The notes beneath the pieces are model-generated. The model had not been told where the DNA came from. It worked only from the letters and a program-made list of their open reading frames with translations, and did not search any database. The translations under genes were made by a program, and so were the position numbers. 64,000 nucleotides of DNA, from positions 2,435,001-2,499,000 of the forward strand of contig OW203744.1 of the NCBI GenBank assembly GCA_934045075.1, read 5' to 3'. Shown piece by piece: positions 9,980 to 20,992 of this stretch (its first letter is position 1; the number at the start of each line of letters is the position of its first letter). This DNA is from Yponomeuta sedellus. Lineage: Eukaryota; Arthropoda; Insecta; Lepidoptera; Yponomeutidae.

Positions 9980-11021
9980 CGAGCGTACCCCAAGTGATTG
10001 ATCGAAATATAAGTCCTGCGCAGACGAAGTCGCGGGCAGAATCTAGCTAAGAAATACTATTAAAACCAATATTTTTCTTCATTTGCCGTCTCATGTCGGA
10101 GGTTGGCTACCAATTCGGTAATTTTACTTTTCAAGGTTGCCAATACAAAGAGGGAAATTGAAATTGAAAAATGTTTATTGTGAAAAATTTGTGTGATACA
10201 TTGATTAGAGAACATGTGAAAACTATGACAAAAAATTAGAGACATGTAATAAAAAGTATAGTGTAGTAGGCTCAGCTTAGTGCTGTGAGTGCATGCATCA
10301 TCACAGCGCTGATTTTCAGCCCGTCCTTGCTCTCACTGAATTAAATATAATAAAAGTTTGCGATTTTAAAAAGCGAACACCACCGTCGTATTCAAACAAA
10401 ACATGTGAAAAATATAAATTAAACAAATCTGTTAAGCAATATTTAGCAACATCCACCGAAAGGCACAAGGTGAATGGATAATTGACCACATTTCAATTTT
10501 TTAGCATACGTATTTTACAGTCTTAAAGGAAACTAGATACGAAATAAAATGACCCATATTTTTTATTTTCGGAAATTCGATGATTTTCATTCATAATTTT
10601 CTGTTTGAATTTCGTCTTATTCTAAAAGGACGTAAACGCCAAATGACTTCACACACACGGCTTAATAATACTATGCCGACTTTTTAAAAACCATTGGAAT
10701 GGGCGTTTTTCCTCACAGATAAATTCTGTAGCAATAATTGTCAAATTCGGTCTTTTATCTGTGGTAATTTGTGTTATAAATGTTATAAACCATAGAGCAC
10801 TGCACGGAGTTTGACAGTGGCTCTAACTATATTTGACTTATGGAAAAATACCTTGAATGATATTGAAAATGACATCTGTCATAACATTAATAAATTTAAA
10901 ATATTAGGCAACGGTACCTCCTCATTCCACCGTATGTGTGACGTCATCACACAATTTTTGGTTTTTATTTATTTACACTATTTTTATTTTTAATGCACTA
11001 ACCCGTGCTAAGGAACAAATT

Positions 11022-11222
11022 TAAAAACCTATTTAGAGGCTAAAAATTTCACCCATGCCGGGATTCGAACCCGCAACCTCTGGCTATCCGTACCATGCCG
11101 TGATGATGATGCCGTGAGTCGCCCATTGGCTCAATTGGTAGAGCGCTGGCACGGATAGCCAGAGGTTGCGGGTTCGAATCCCGGCATGGGTGAAATTTTT
11201 AGCCTCTAAATAGGTTTTTAAA
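11022..11222. mobile_element. tRNA-SINE A, foldback copy
   Basis: A reverse-oriented 3' half (aaaacctatttagaggc to ggctatccgt) precedes a forward tRNA-like head (cattggctcaattggtagag, gggttcgaatccc) and body (agcctctaaataggttttt). The two arms are about 76 bp each and essentially identical around a spacer of about 60 bp. It interrupts unit B relative to unit A. Confidence 0.85.
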
Positions 11223-12206
11223 TTTTATTTATTTTCTCTAAACTTCTAAATATTTTTTTCGTAATCAGGATAGCAAAATTAAGAAACGGTATTTTTTGTA
11301 TAGTTTTGGGAATTGTAAAATATGAAATGATGTCAATTATGCAGTGTACAGTACAACATGAAAATTATTACACTGAACTGGTACTGGGAACTGGTACTCT
11401 GTTGAAACCACTGTCGAAGGTTGTGTAGCCACGACATCTTTAGTCTCCCAGGTCTCCTTCTTCGCGGGATCTTTCCTGAAAACCATTAATCTATTTCATT
11501 CATCTGGTACTTACTTCGGATAGTTCCGGCGGCAACCGGATTAAACTGGAAATTGAAACCATAAAAGTTACCTGTGCGCAGTTAAGTTACGTCAAGTGGA
11601 TTTAATGCCGCTGTCATCGTATCTATGCTTATATACATACATATCTTTTACCATGCCGTGATGATGATGCCGTGAGTCGCCCATTGGCTCAATTGGTAGA
11701 GCGCTGGCACGGATAGCCAGAGGTTGCGGGTTCGAATCCCGGCATGGGTGAAATATTTAGCCTCTAAATAGGTTTTTAAATTTTATTTATTTTCTCTAAA
11801 CTTCTAAATATTTTTTTCGTAATCAGGATAGCAAAATTAAGAAACGGTATTTTTTGTATAGTTTTGGGAATTGTAAAATATGAAATGATGTCAATTATGC
11901 AGTGTACAGTACAACATGAAAATTATTACACTGAACTGGTACTGGGAACTGGTACTCTGTTGAAACCACTGTCGAAGGTTGTGTAGCCACGACATCTTTA
12001 GTCTCCCAGGTCTCCTTCTTCGCGGGATCTTTCCTGAAAACCATTAATCTATTTCATTCATCTGGTACTTACTTCGGATAGTTCCGGCGGCAACCGGATT
12101 AAACTGGAAATTGAAACCATAAAAGTTACCTGTGCGCAGTTAAGTTACGTCAAGTGGATTTAATGCCGCTGTCATCGTATCTATGCTTATATACATACAT
12201 ATCTTT
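11091..12206. repeat. 558-bp direct tandem duplication
   Basis: The segment 11091-11648 is repeated at 11649-12206 with almost no differences (for example gaaatttttagcc against gaaatatttagcc). Both copies start at taccatgccgtgatg and include the forward tRNA-SINE A half. Near identity implies a very recent event or an assembly duplication. Confidence 0.85.
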
Positions 12207-12231
12207 ATTTATCTATATGGGGTTACACATA

Positions 12232-12377
12232 GATCGATATCAACCTTTGTATGTCCCCACTGTTGGGGCACGGGTCTCTTCCTGCATCAAAGGAAGGTTA
12301 GGCCATACTCTACCACGGGAGCCAAGTCCGGGTTAGTGGAGGATTGTCAAACAGCGCTCCTTACTGTCAGCTGTCGT
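12232..12377 (-). mobile_element. 5S-SINE, 3' fragment
   Basis: Antisense 3' half of a 5S-SINE starting atatcaacctttgtatgtcc. It is the presumed right-hand parent of the hybrid SINE at 9619. It abuts a plus-strand 5S-SINE at 12378, giving an inverted pair. Confidence 0.8.
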
Positions 12378-12725
12378 GGCCTAGTCGAACCGAGTCATTA
12401 GAATCAATCACTTGAGTTAAGCAACAACAGACGCGATCAGGTGCGGGATGGGTGACGGTTCCGTGATTACTGCTAGTGGCAATTTTTCCAAACCCTTCCG
12501 TGCTTCGCAAGGCACGTAAAGCCGTTGGTGCCGCCTGTCATGTAATGGAAGTCGTTAAGCCGTGTCAGAGGCCTTAATATGGGCGGCTTGATAACTTCTG
12601 ACAGTAAGGCCCGCCGCTGTCTTAGACTCCTCCACCACCCCGGACTTGGCCCCCGTGGTGGAGTCTGGTCTAACCTTCCTGCGAACCAGGAAGAGACCAT
12701 TAGGGGGACAGAAAGGGTTGATATC
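12378..12725 (+). mobile_element. 5S-SINE, near full length
   Basis: Plus-strand copy beginning cgtggcctagtcgaaccgag. The 5S-like head is attgagttaagc-type (cacttgagttaagcaacaac) with gatgggtgacggttcc, and the copy ends in agggttgatatcg. Its 3' part has diverged (gggggacagaaagggttg) from the adjacent inverted fragment, so the two arms are not a recent copy of each other. Confidence 0.85.
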
Positions 12726-13184
12726 GATATTGAATATTTTCATAAAATTTCATTACGTATATAATACTAAGACACTATGAGTGAATGACAAACAAAACTA
12801 AAATAAGAAGAACCCATAGCGCGAAGCTCTTCGCCTTAACGAAGATTTAATACCATTTTGAGGAGCACAAACAATCTTACTGTTCATGAATATTATATTG
12901 CGCGAACTATCTCGACCTGACTGTTGCTTGACTGCGGAGCCGGTTTCACGAAATCACTAAACTATTGTTAACTTTAACTCGATTATGCGGGGCCGCTAAG
13001 TTCAGGACAACTGGCGTAGTTTGTTGTTAACTTTTGGGAGCTTTACCACTTTCTTAGTTCACATTCAGTGAATTAAAGAGTAGGAAATTTGGGAAACTTA
13101 CTGTTACGTCGTCGTCGATACGTCGAACATTTTAGGCATACTTTTTTTAAACATTTATTTCAAATATCTTTATAGTTTTAGATA
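12726..13184. other. Unassigned sequence
   Basis: No coding frame or family recognised. 12950-13030 has a short repeated attgttaact/ttgttaactt motif. Confidence 0.4.
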
Positions 13185-13430
13185 GATAGATAGAGACCAC
13201 TTTATTGCACAACCAGAAAAATACTACAACCATGATTCTTAAATTTAAGTAATGTTATACACTTGGCGGTCTTATCGCTAAGAGCGATCTCTTAATTTTA
13301 ATTCAATCGGAGTTTTTTTATGGCCTGTTTTACACACCTAAAATTCATGCTTTCAATGCCATTCAATGTAGATTAAAATAAATGTGTAGTGAGTGGGATA
13401 AAGTGTTCTCTATCTGTCTATCTACATTGC
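13185..13430. mobile_element. Two jockey-type LINE 3' ends, tail to tail order reversed
   Basis: 13185-13300 is a minus-strand 3' end (gatagatagatagagaccac tail side, then cggtcttatcgctaagagcg). 13380-13430 is a plus-strand 3' end finishing gataaagtgttctctatctg. Neither keeps coding sequence. Confidence 0.55.
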
Positions 13431-13439
13431 AAAGCTGAT

Positions 13440-13870
13440 TAAGACATAGATTTAAAAGTAGGAACACTACTATGCAATGTACAACGAACATAGTAAACTA
13501 CGAATTGTAGTTTCATGAAACTCGGTTCTGGTGTAAGGAGGTTAATTAGATGGAATCTTATCATTCAAGTAGCAACTGCTAGAGTAAGTTTAAGATGATT
13601 TTTGAAAAGATGGTCAGAGTGGAGCTTTTATCCCTCTGCCTTTTTCTCAACTCCACCACTGCTTGAAGGCAGCAGCTTTCATTTTGCTTAGTACAGTGAC
13701 ATTCAGGGAACAGAATGTATGTAATTTGCGAGGAAATTTTATTTTAATTTTATATGAGTGCTGATGGGAACATGTGCTACATATTGCCACTGCTTTTTCC
13801 TACTACATGTGATTTTACTGGGAATATAAGGTAATTAATTGTGTATAAAAATAAATAAATTGTGTAATTT
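13440..13870. other. Unassigned sequence
   Basis: AT-rich DNA with no recognised gene or family. Confidence 0.4.
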
Positions 13871-13879
13871 TAAATATAG

Positions 13880-14095
13880 TTGAGCCATAGCATAGTTTTG
13901 CTGTATGCACGTTAATTTTTATTTTAATTACGGAACAATTACTTTGCTGTGATACATTTAAGTTCAACCCGAATGGAGAACTGTGCCCCAAGATACAATT
14001 TAATTTAGTTTGGGGTTCAGAGTTACTTTATACATTGTTATGTTTTATTCTGCTCAATAAACATTTTTCATTTCATTTTCATAAAAATGCAAAAA
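13880..14095 (+). mobile_element. LINE 3' end, ccccaagatac family
   Basis: Contains ctgtgccccaagatacaatt, tagtttggggttcagagtta and a gctcaataaacatttttcat end. The same family is on the minus strand at 54050-54215. Only the 3' UTR remains. Confidence 0.6.
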
Positions 14096-14324
14096 ATTTT
14101 ATGTTTTGAAAATTTTTTACGCAATCTTTCCTGAATGGCTGGTGATTCGATTTACATAATATATATATAAATTGATTAGTTTAGAATGTAGTTTTACACA
14201 GAGACCGATTATTGTATAGAATTGCAATTTTGTGCACAAGAAAGGTAACATTCATATTAAGTTAGATTGTTTGGAATGTATCTAGAGAAATAAGCATATG
14301 ACAGACTTTCGGTCAGTGGGGAGA

Positions 14325-14470
14325 CCAGCGGCCCGATGATCGGACGATGTCGTTGAGAATCAGCGGAGAATCCGTGGATGCGGCGGGCAAGGGATCGCGA
14401 GAGATGGCATTCGAGGGATATGGCCTATACCCCGCAGTAGTCCGCGGGGAGCTGATAACGATGATACTCT
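14325..14470 (+). pseudogene. RTE-type LINE ORF2 C-terminus (remnant)
   Basis: One frame reads WMRRARDRERWHSRDMAYTPQ and then a stop, the RTE ORF2 end in decayed form. Upstream, agcggcccgatgatcggacg corresponds to the usual GRP..W(T)DD stretch. The catalytic domains are absent. Confidence 0.55.
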
Positions 14471-14479
14471 TGTTTGTCA

Positions 14480-16050
14480 ATAGCTTATTGGTTTACTTCC
14501 TTTTTACCATTAATTAATCTTCGTTTTTAGAAAAATATAGGTGAATTAGAGAGTACATACATACATAATCTCACGCTTGTACACCTGTAGGGAGACACCA
14601 GGGACTGCCACTTGCCACGATCCTAACAAATCACTTTCGCTTCATCAACGTTTATAAGTCATTGCATGCACGCACGCTGGTTTCGGGTATAATACTTTTT
14701 ATTCCCCTGCCCCTTTGCTAAAACAAATAGGCGATATTTGGTCGATGTATGTCCGCAAATCAGAGAGTTAGGGGTAAAACAGCGCAGCGACAACAAAACA
14801 GCGCTTAAATACGCTGCGAGCACCGACACTCGCTATTTAATTAAACTCCAGTTAATTTCTCCAACAGAAACGGTCCCGTTTGTGCGCTCACGCGGTAAAT
14901 TTGAGTTTTATAATGCATGCACAAATCCGAGATGAAATCATAACACAATTTCCTACTTTACAGACGCTAATGCCAAGTTTCTGAAAGGGAAATCAAACCT
15001 TTCAAATCAAATCAAAACATTTATTTGTCATAAACATAGGTAATCGTAACATACAGGTCTTTGGAAAAAAATATATCTCTATGTTTTACCCACAGGGCAT
15101 ACAAATATTTTAAGTTAATGTAATTATCTGGCGTACATTGCATGCATTACTTTTTATTGACATCAATTCTTATTATTATTATGTTAAAAATTAGAATTTA
15201 TTAAAATCGATGATATAATGTGTATTGTGATGTCAATTGATCAATAAATAAGATTTAAAACATGTCCAATTAAAAATATTATGTTAAAAACTTCCGCCTT
15301 GGAAGTCCGGACTACGATTTGTGTATGCTGAGGTAGAACATTTCATTTCATTTGTCCTATAAAAAAAATAGCGTTGTGTCGAAGGGTATGCACCCTTGAT
15401 CCATGAAAGAGTTTCAAAAGAAGATTTTATATTCTGTATTGGAAACCAGCTTCGAAAACAGAATGATTTTTCTTTATTCGAAAACAGGTTAGGTTAGAAT
15501 TAGAGAGATTTTTTTTCTTTTTAGGAATATAAAGAAAAATAATTCTCTTTTCGAAACTGGCTTCGAAACTTTGGTTTTGAAAGTGGCCGAAGGGAACAAA
15601 ACTTATACATTATGCGTTATGTTAACAAAAATTATAAAATTATATCGTTAGGACATTTTTTAGTATTAGTCAAACAACATTTAATAACGTAATGAGCCAA
15701 CAACCTCTAGTTTGGTAGATAAGTGTGATAACCGCTAGACTGTCGAGGCATCTCACCAGCGCAATATGCAGTCTCTGCCAACCAACCGTGTAGTTTGCAT
15801 AACAAAACGAAACCACACATTGAGTGCAATGCACTGTAAACAAAAACTGGCGGTCCCTAGACAGGCGACACAGGGGGGATGCGCGGGGAGCGGATAAAGA
15901 TAAGGGGGTGAGTATTGTTTCTCTCAGGAGTACTAGTGCTGAAACTGTCCCATTATAGTCTGCACCGAATTAAAGTTCCGTAATCTGTAAAAAAAATAAA
16001 AAAAAACCACTGCAGTAATAAATATTGTATTAATGTTTTCTAAGTCCTGA
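14480..16050. other. Mostly unassigned, with LINE 3'-end traces
   Basis: 14995-15070 and 15230-15360 have the look of retroelement 3' ends (caaaacatttatttgtc on the minus strand; catttcatttcatttgtcc on the plus strand). No reading frame longer than about 65 codons has recognisable content. 15430-15600 contains diverged inverted ggcttcgaaa/ttcgaaaac words. Confidence 0.4.
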
Positions 16051-16056
16051 TGGGTA

Positions 16057-16347
16057 CGGGATGGGTGAGCATACCGTGACTACCGCTAATGGCATTTTTC
16101 CGAGCGCTTCCGTGCTTCGCAAGGCACGCTAAGCCGTTGGTGCCGGCTGTCATATAATGGCAGTCGTTAAGCCATGTCAGAGGCCTTATGGGCGGCTTGA
16201 TAACTTCTGACGGTAAGGCCCGCCACTGTCTTACAATCTTCCACCACCCGGACTTGGCCCCCGTGGTGGAGTATGGCCTAACCTTCCTGCGAGGCAGGAA
16301 GAGACCCGTGCCCCAGCAGTGGGGACATACAAGGGTTGATAACGAAA
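16057..16347 (+). mobile_element. 5S-SINE
   Basis: Plus-strand copy from gggtacgggatgggtgagc through ggcttgataacttctgacgg to catacaagggttgataacg. The 5' part of the 5S-like head is missing. Confidence 0.85.
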
Positions 16348-16349
16348 TC

Positions 16350-16890
16350 CTGATGGGCGAAACATTTCCAGGACGTTTTTCAATGTAACAATAAATTATC
16401 TCATGTTTGACGAATTAAATAATCTCTATCGCTGTTTAAATTACCAACCTCGAGACTATTTTACTCGAGTGTTACAAACGGTTGCATTTTATTACTTTGT
16501 ATAAAATATGGCTGTCGTGGCCCATTACTTCTCTTCTTAGCTTTGCTTTGCCAGAAGAAGTGCGAAAAGCAAAGTCCCTTCCTATCTTCAAAGGACTGGT
16601 AAAGTCTCACTATCTCGCTGAAGACGTGTAATGTTATTATGATTATCTACATAGTAATCATAGTAAGTTTTCGTTGTTGTTTGATTTCATATAAAATGTA
16701 TGTATTATTATATTATAACTATATAATTATGTATGTTTGTATAATTTATACACTAATAATATTATATATATGGCCTAGTTTATGTATTTTATTAAATATA
16801 TATGAATATTAGTTGTAAGTCAGTTTATGTACAGATTCTTCCTGTATACTTCATGTACACCTACCTACCTACTCTCTTCATCTTTCAGTT
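16350..16890. other. Unassigned sequence
   Basis: AT-rich. 16530-16640 (cttgctttgccagaagaag, tcaaaggactggtaaag) looks like weakly preserved LINE ORF2 C-terminal coding, but I cannot name it. Confidence 0.35.
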
Positions 16891-16894
16891 CTAT

Positions 16895-17035
16895 CCATCC
16901 CAAGGTTGTCTGGAAGAGATCGCTTTTAGCGATAAGACCGCCAATTGTATACGGCAATAGCTTAGATGTGTAAGCCTTTTTATGTATTTTGTTTTCTGGT
17001 GTGTACAATAAAGAGTTCTAATCTAATCTTAGCTT
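16895..17035 (+). mobile_element. Jockey-type LINE 3' end
   Basis: A clear family copy: aaggttgtctggaagagatc, gcttttagcgataagaccgc, then gtacaataaagagttcta with a taatctaatct tail. Confidence 0.75.
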
Positions 17036-17147
17036 GTCGATGGAAAAACAGTTTTCATCAATGCGTTAAAAAAGTAGCTGCCCATAACTTTGTGACTCTA
17101 GACGTGGGGAAAAACAACAGCTTTATCTTTTATCTTTTATTTATCTG

Positions 17148-17222
17148 GCACGGATAGCCAGAGGTTGCGGGTTCGAATCCCGGCATGGGTGAAACTTTTA
17201 GCCTCTAAATAGGTTTTTAAAC
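17148..17222 (+). mobile_element. tRNA-SINE A, 5'-truncated
   Basis: Starts in the anticodon arm (ggcacggatagccagagg), keeps box B (gggttcgaatcccgg) and ends aataggtttttaa. The truncation point is close to those at 18648 and 24718. Confidence 0.75.
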
Positions 17223-17229
17223 AGCTTTA

Positions 17230-17610
17230 TAATTTTGCAATCATTAGGTCCTCCTGAGTGCAGGTGTTAGGGCACGCAGGGCACCATGAAAGGTGGTCCT
17301 TAAAGGTGGTTTTATAATATATATATATACTTATATGTATAAGTGAGATAATACGTTTACCGTTAATACGTTTACGAGACAATACGGCAGGTAATACGTT
17401 TTTATGTTGCTCCTTCTTGTAGCTCTAGTATTCCCACCCCCCTTCCATTTTGGTTCAAATGTATTTGCTGTAATCTATTTATGTCTATGTTTATATGTAT
17501 TATGTTTATGCAAGTACTACCTTATACTCGTATATTTATTTCTAGTTCAGCAACAATTATTTTATAAACATTTATTTATATATTTTTTATAAATACTTAC
17601 ATACAGTCAG
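17230..17610. other. Unassigned sequence
   Basis: AT-rich with repeated taatacgttt words at 17350-17402. No gene recognised. Confidence 0.4.
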
Positions 17611-17617
17611 ATACATT

Positions 17618-17685
17618 TCTTCTAGCCCCACACTAAGATACCCTGTGTCGTGGGAACCAGAAACTTAGGTTAACTGGAAGGTAAT
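17618..17685 (-). mobile_element. tRNA-SINE B, 3' fragment
   Basis: acatttcttctagccccaca and tgtgtcgtgggaaccagaaa match the 3' half of tRNA-SINE B at 32800-32890. Confidence 0.6.
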
Positions 17686-17798
17686 GCTGTGAGCTTTAAG
17701 TTCGCTTTTGTATTTTTAAAATTATTTTAAGAGTGCAATAAAGCATTTTAATAATTATTATTATAGTTTTTGAACTAAAACTTTCGTAAGCACAACAC

Positions 17799-18301
17799 AT
17801 TGTAGACTTTTAGTCCGGATTTACTTACGGGTGTTGTTATATCGGAAAAGTTCGACCAGGTTTCGCTCCGATTCGCAGAGCTTAATCATGGTGAGCAGAG
17901 ACGGAGCTCGCGTCGTCGGTTGCTTGTCTCACACTACGGGCAAGCGCGCGGCGCGCCCGCGCCGAGATAGGTGGGGCGGGTGCCGACACTGGCTGCGGGG
18001 GATTCCCGCTGGCTTGCGCCGCAGCGCCTACTGCTTTCCCGTCGTCAATGCCACTAGGCATGATGGCACAGACACAGCTCACGACTATCTTCGTTCTTGC
18101 AGTGTCGATTTCGATATTTACTATCACTGCACTTTCGTAGAACCGGTTTCCAGGCCGGCGGAAGAGCCCATCCACTGTCTCTATTGAAATTCGGGTGGCG
18201 ACTTATTTAATTGATTAAGCTCTGCGAATCGGAGCAAAACCTGGTCGGACTTTTCCGATATAACAACACTCGTAAGTAAATCCGGACTAAAAGTCTACAA
18301 T
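17799..18301. mobile_element. DNA element with 89-bp terminal inverted repeats
   Basis: Arms 17799-17887 and 18213-18301 are reverse complements with about three mismatches. They start attgtagacttttagtccgg and include tacttacgggtgttgttata. The centre (17888-18212) is GC-rich, unlike its surroundings, with no recognisable transposase. The target duplication is unclear because the ends lie in AT-rich flanks. Confidence 0.75.
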
Positions 18302-18439
18302 ATTATTATAGTATTCAGTAATTTGTTATGTATTTATTATAGTATTTGGGAAGCCATTGCTCAGCAGTGGAATATAGTAGCGGCTATATAAAAAAAGTGA
18401 AACAAACAAATGTGTAGCACAGGAGCTGTTCTTTTCAGA

Positions 18440-18556
18440 CCTTGGTCCGACCGCGCGTTGTGCCGCAAGATTGTGGGCGTGTTTTCAGTGTGAAATAGGC
18501 TGTGCGGAAGTTCCAGTGTTAGTTATCGTCCCCAGTGGACTAAGGCCAAGCCAAGG
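18440..18556 (+). other. Candidate non-coding exon with splice donor
   Basis: A GC-richer segment that matches no repeat I can see here. It starts near ttcttttcagaccttggtcc (TCAGA resembles an insect initiator) and ends gccaag followed by gtaaac, a plausible donor. It has no long reading frame, so it would be 5' UTR. This is weak inference. Confidence 0.2.
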
Positions 18557-18647
18557 TAAACTAAAAATACCTATGTTTATTTAAAATTTCAGTGTCCAAA
18601 CTAAAAGAAATAAAGAAAATATATTGCCAAAAAAATAATAAAAAAAT

Positions 18648-18716
18648 ATCAGAGGTCGCGGGTTCGAATCCCGGCATAGGTAGAATTTTTAACCTCTAAT
18701 AGGTTTTTAAAAAAAT
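18648..18716 (+). mobile_element. tRNA-SINE A, 5'-truncated
   Basis: Starts cagaggtcgcgggttcgaat and ends cctctaataggttttta. Box B is intact and box A is lost. Confidence 0.7.
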
Positions 18717-19235
18717 ATTCGTAAAATGGTTATGGTTACATAGTGATGATCACACAAGGTCGAGTCTGAAGGTTGAGCCTAATCGTGGCTGTAGGGGAAT
18801 TGGTTAAGACTTACAGGCAAAAAAGTAATTGAGTTAATTCAGCTAACTTTAGCTTAAATAATTTTAGCTTTAGTAGCTCAATTCTTGATCTATGAATGTT
18901 CATTTATATTTATATAGTGTGTATTTCATGCTATTTGAGTATGTTCAGTAAAAAAGAAAAAAAATCTGGCGTGGGGACACCAGGCACTGCCTGTAGGCGA
19001 CGGTTGTACAAATATGCTGTTACTCACAAATTATAAATATGTCCTTTCACCTTCAAATCTTCGTTTCATTAATATTCATATACTTATGCTTTCTCGCCGA
19101 TTTTGGGCATTGTTTATCTTGCGTTTCTCTAGTACATTTTCAAATTAGGATAACATTTTAAAGTTACAAACCTACAAAATTATTTTAATTAGTTATTCTA
19201 CAAAGCTTTGTCCAACAGTGTATCTACAAAGTGTG

Positions 19236-19460
19236 GTGGTAGCAAAGTGGGTAGAACAATGGACTCGAATTCAGGAGACCCTGGTTTGATTCCCAGTGCG
19301 GGCATATACTAATGGCTTTGTTGTCTAAGTTATGTACATTTGAAGTATAGTAACAATATCACTCGCTAACGGTGAAAGAAAATATCGTGATGAAATCTGA
19401 GCGTCTGTGCTTGAAACTGACCATCCGCGGTGGGCACGCAAGGTAATTAAGCCCAGTCTC
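19236..19460 (+). mobile_element. tRNA-SINE C
   Basis: The tRNA-like head (tggtagcaaagtgggtagaa, box B tggtttgattccc) is followed by tgcgggcatatactaatggc, the gctaacggtgaaagaaaata body and ccatccgcggtgggcacgc. A second copy is at 51895-52120 and tail fragments are at 21125, 57242 and 58332. Confidence 0.7.
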
Positions 19461-19539
19461 TCGAGTAAGCTGATGCCCTGTACCAGAACGTTTATAGGCT
19501 ACATAAAAATATTACAAATAAAACTTGAAAAATTTTTTT

Positions 19540-20090
19540 TATTTTTTTTTATTTATTTAATATTGGGAAGACTAACAGCACATAACAAAGAGTAACAAAA
19601 TAATTAAACATGCAGAAGGCCAATTATAAGTCTCCACTCATAGAAAAAAATTTTAGCACTTAAGCTCTTAAAGCAAAAATCCAGTGACAGTTTAAAGCAC
19701 TACACTATAAATTAAATTAACTTAAAAAAATAGAAAGAAATAAGATGATCTAGCAAATAAATTATTTCAACTTTTTACTTTTATTCCATAACAGTAAAGG
19801 ATCGCACCCGATTTGTGATGACAATTCAAAGAACCCTCAGCACAGAACCGCAGCCACTTAGGACGACGGTCCGGTGCACAACACGTCTCTACGGGAGTAG
19901 ACCCCGAGTACTATACAGACTCAACGGAAGGAAGCCCCACCGTTACGTTTGCTTGTAGAGTTTAATTTTAACTCTTGAAGGTTGCTACACAATATCTGCC
20001 TACAGAAGGGTAACTCAAGCTTAATTTTTGTTTATTCACAATGAACACAAAATTTCCAATATTGCTTTGCTTAATGTATGTTAAAGGAGT
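19540..20090 (-). other. Probable minus-strand LINE 3' UTR, otherwise unassigned
   Basis: atttatttaatattgggaag reads on the minus strand as a retroelement end. The following AT-rich 300 bp fits a 3' UTR. No coding sequence recognised. Confidence 0.35.
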
Positions 20091-20094
20091 TAAT

Positions 20095-20210
20095 TATTAT
20101 TATTATACTACTTGTACTTTATTGCACACGAAACATGTAACAGGACATTACATAAGAAATAACATGTACAAGGACGAGCTTATTTATGAAAGAGATTTCT
20201 TCCAATTTAT
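20095..20210 (-). mobile_element. Jockey-type LINE 3' end
   Basis: tactttattgcacacgaaac is followed by tgtacaaggacgagcttatt and agagatttcttcc. Read on the minus strand this is ggaagaaatctct, aagctcgtccttgtaca and a tgcaataaag end, the family of 63056-63180. Confidence 0.6.
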
Positions 20211-20404
20211 TATTATTTTTATTAAATTCTTTATTCAATCATTCAATCAAATCAATTTATTTCAACGTAAAGAATTTACATACTGTTTGCTGAACGTCAA
20301 TGAATAATGTACAATGAAAGCCGCTTGCACAAAACACATGTATTTGATGAAAAGGCATACTTAATGCTAAGAAGCAGTATCTTCCAGTCAACCAACAGAT
20401 TATT

Positions 20405-20690
20405 TCTTCTTCTTCAGGCTTTATTAGTCCACTGCTGGACATAGCCCTCCCCTAATGAGCGCAAAGTTGTGCCATCATTGGGGGGTAATGCCCATAATCC
20501 CCACGCTGGGCATGCGGGTTGGGGATCGCAGTTTGGTGGAATTGTACTGCAGGGGGCGCTGCTGCCCACCCCTCGGTTTGTATCCTTTAGTCGCCTTTTA
20601 CGACACCCGCGGGAAGAATTTGGGTTGGTGTTATTCTCTCTAGGCCGACACCACACAGCCGGATTAATTATTAATAGATTATGTGCAGAA
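20405..20690 (-). mobile_element. Chimeric RTE 3' end plus repeat body
   Basis: 20405-20460 is the RTE ORF2 end (minus strand: EGYVQQWTNKA then stop, with a (GAA)n tail). It is joined to a different repeat with tagtcgccttttacgacacc and gcgggaagaatttgggttgg, a block I recognise as common in Lepidoptera. The junction is inside the RTE coding sequence, so this is a chimera or a nested insertion. Confidence 0.5.
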
Positions 20691-20764
20691 GAAGTTAACA
20701 AATAAGCTTCGCATTTATTCTTTGCCAAACACATTTTAACTTAATCAACTGAGTTTTCAACTTG

Positions 20765-20992
20765 AAGTTACCGTACACTATATAGTGTCTACTGTAGCGT
20801 AACTTCGCCTACACTCGATAAGAGAACTCACCCCCTCACTATCTAGACACTAGATAGTGTCTAGTGTAGGTAACATCGGATACACTAGATAAGAGAACTC
20901 ACCCTATATTAGATAGTGTCTAGTGTAGGCCACATCGCCTACACTAGATAAGACAACTTACCCTGCACTAGATAGTGTCTAGTGTAACGTAA
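20765..20992. repeat. Palindromic minisatellite, about 59-bp period
   Basis: Three to four units of agatagtgtctagtgtagg, acatcg, cctacactagataagagaac and tcaccctgcact type. Within a unit, tctagtgtaggc and gcctacactaga are 12-bp inverted arms. The unit junctions also form ctagacact/agtgtctag palindromes. Confidence 0.85.

Larger units (their letters stand above)
9619..12231. repeat. Tandem duplication unit B (expanded)
   Basis: The second copy of unit A. It is larger because a foldback tRNA-SINE lies at about 11000-11222 and because 11091-11648 is itself repeated at 11649-12206. It also lacks about 40 bp present in unit A near 8960-9010. Confidence 0.85.

Noticed and set aside
17831..18187. 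118-codon frame inside the 17799-18301 element
   Set aside because: The frame starts and ends in the inverted repeats, overlaps an equally long antisense frame, and has no transposase motif. It is probably a by-product of GC content.
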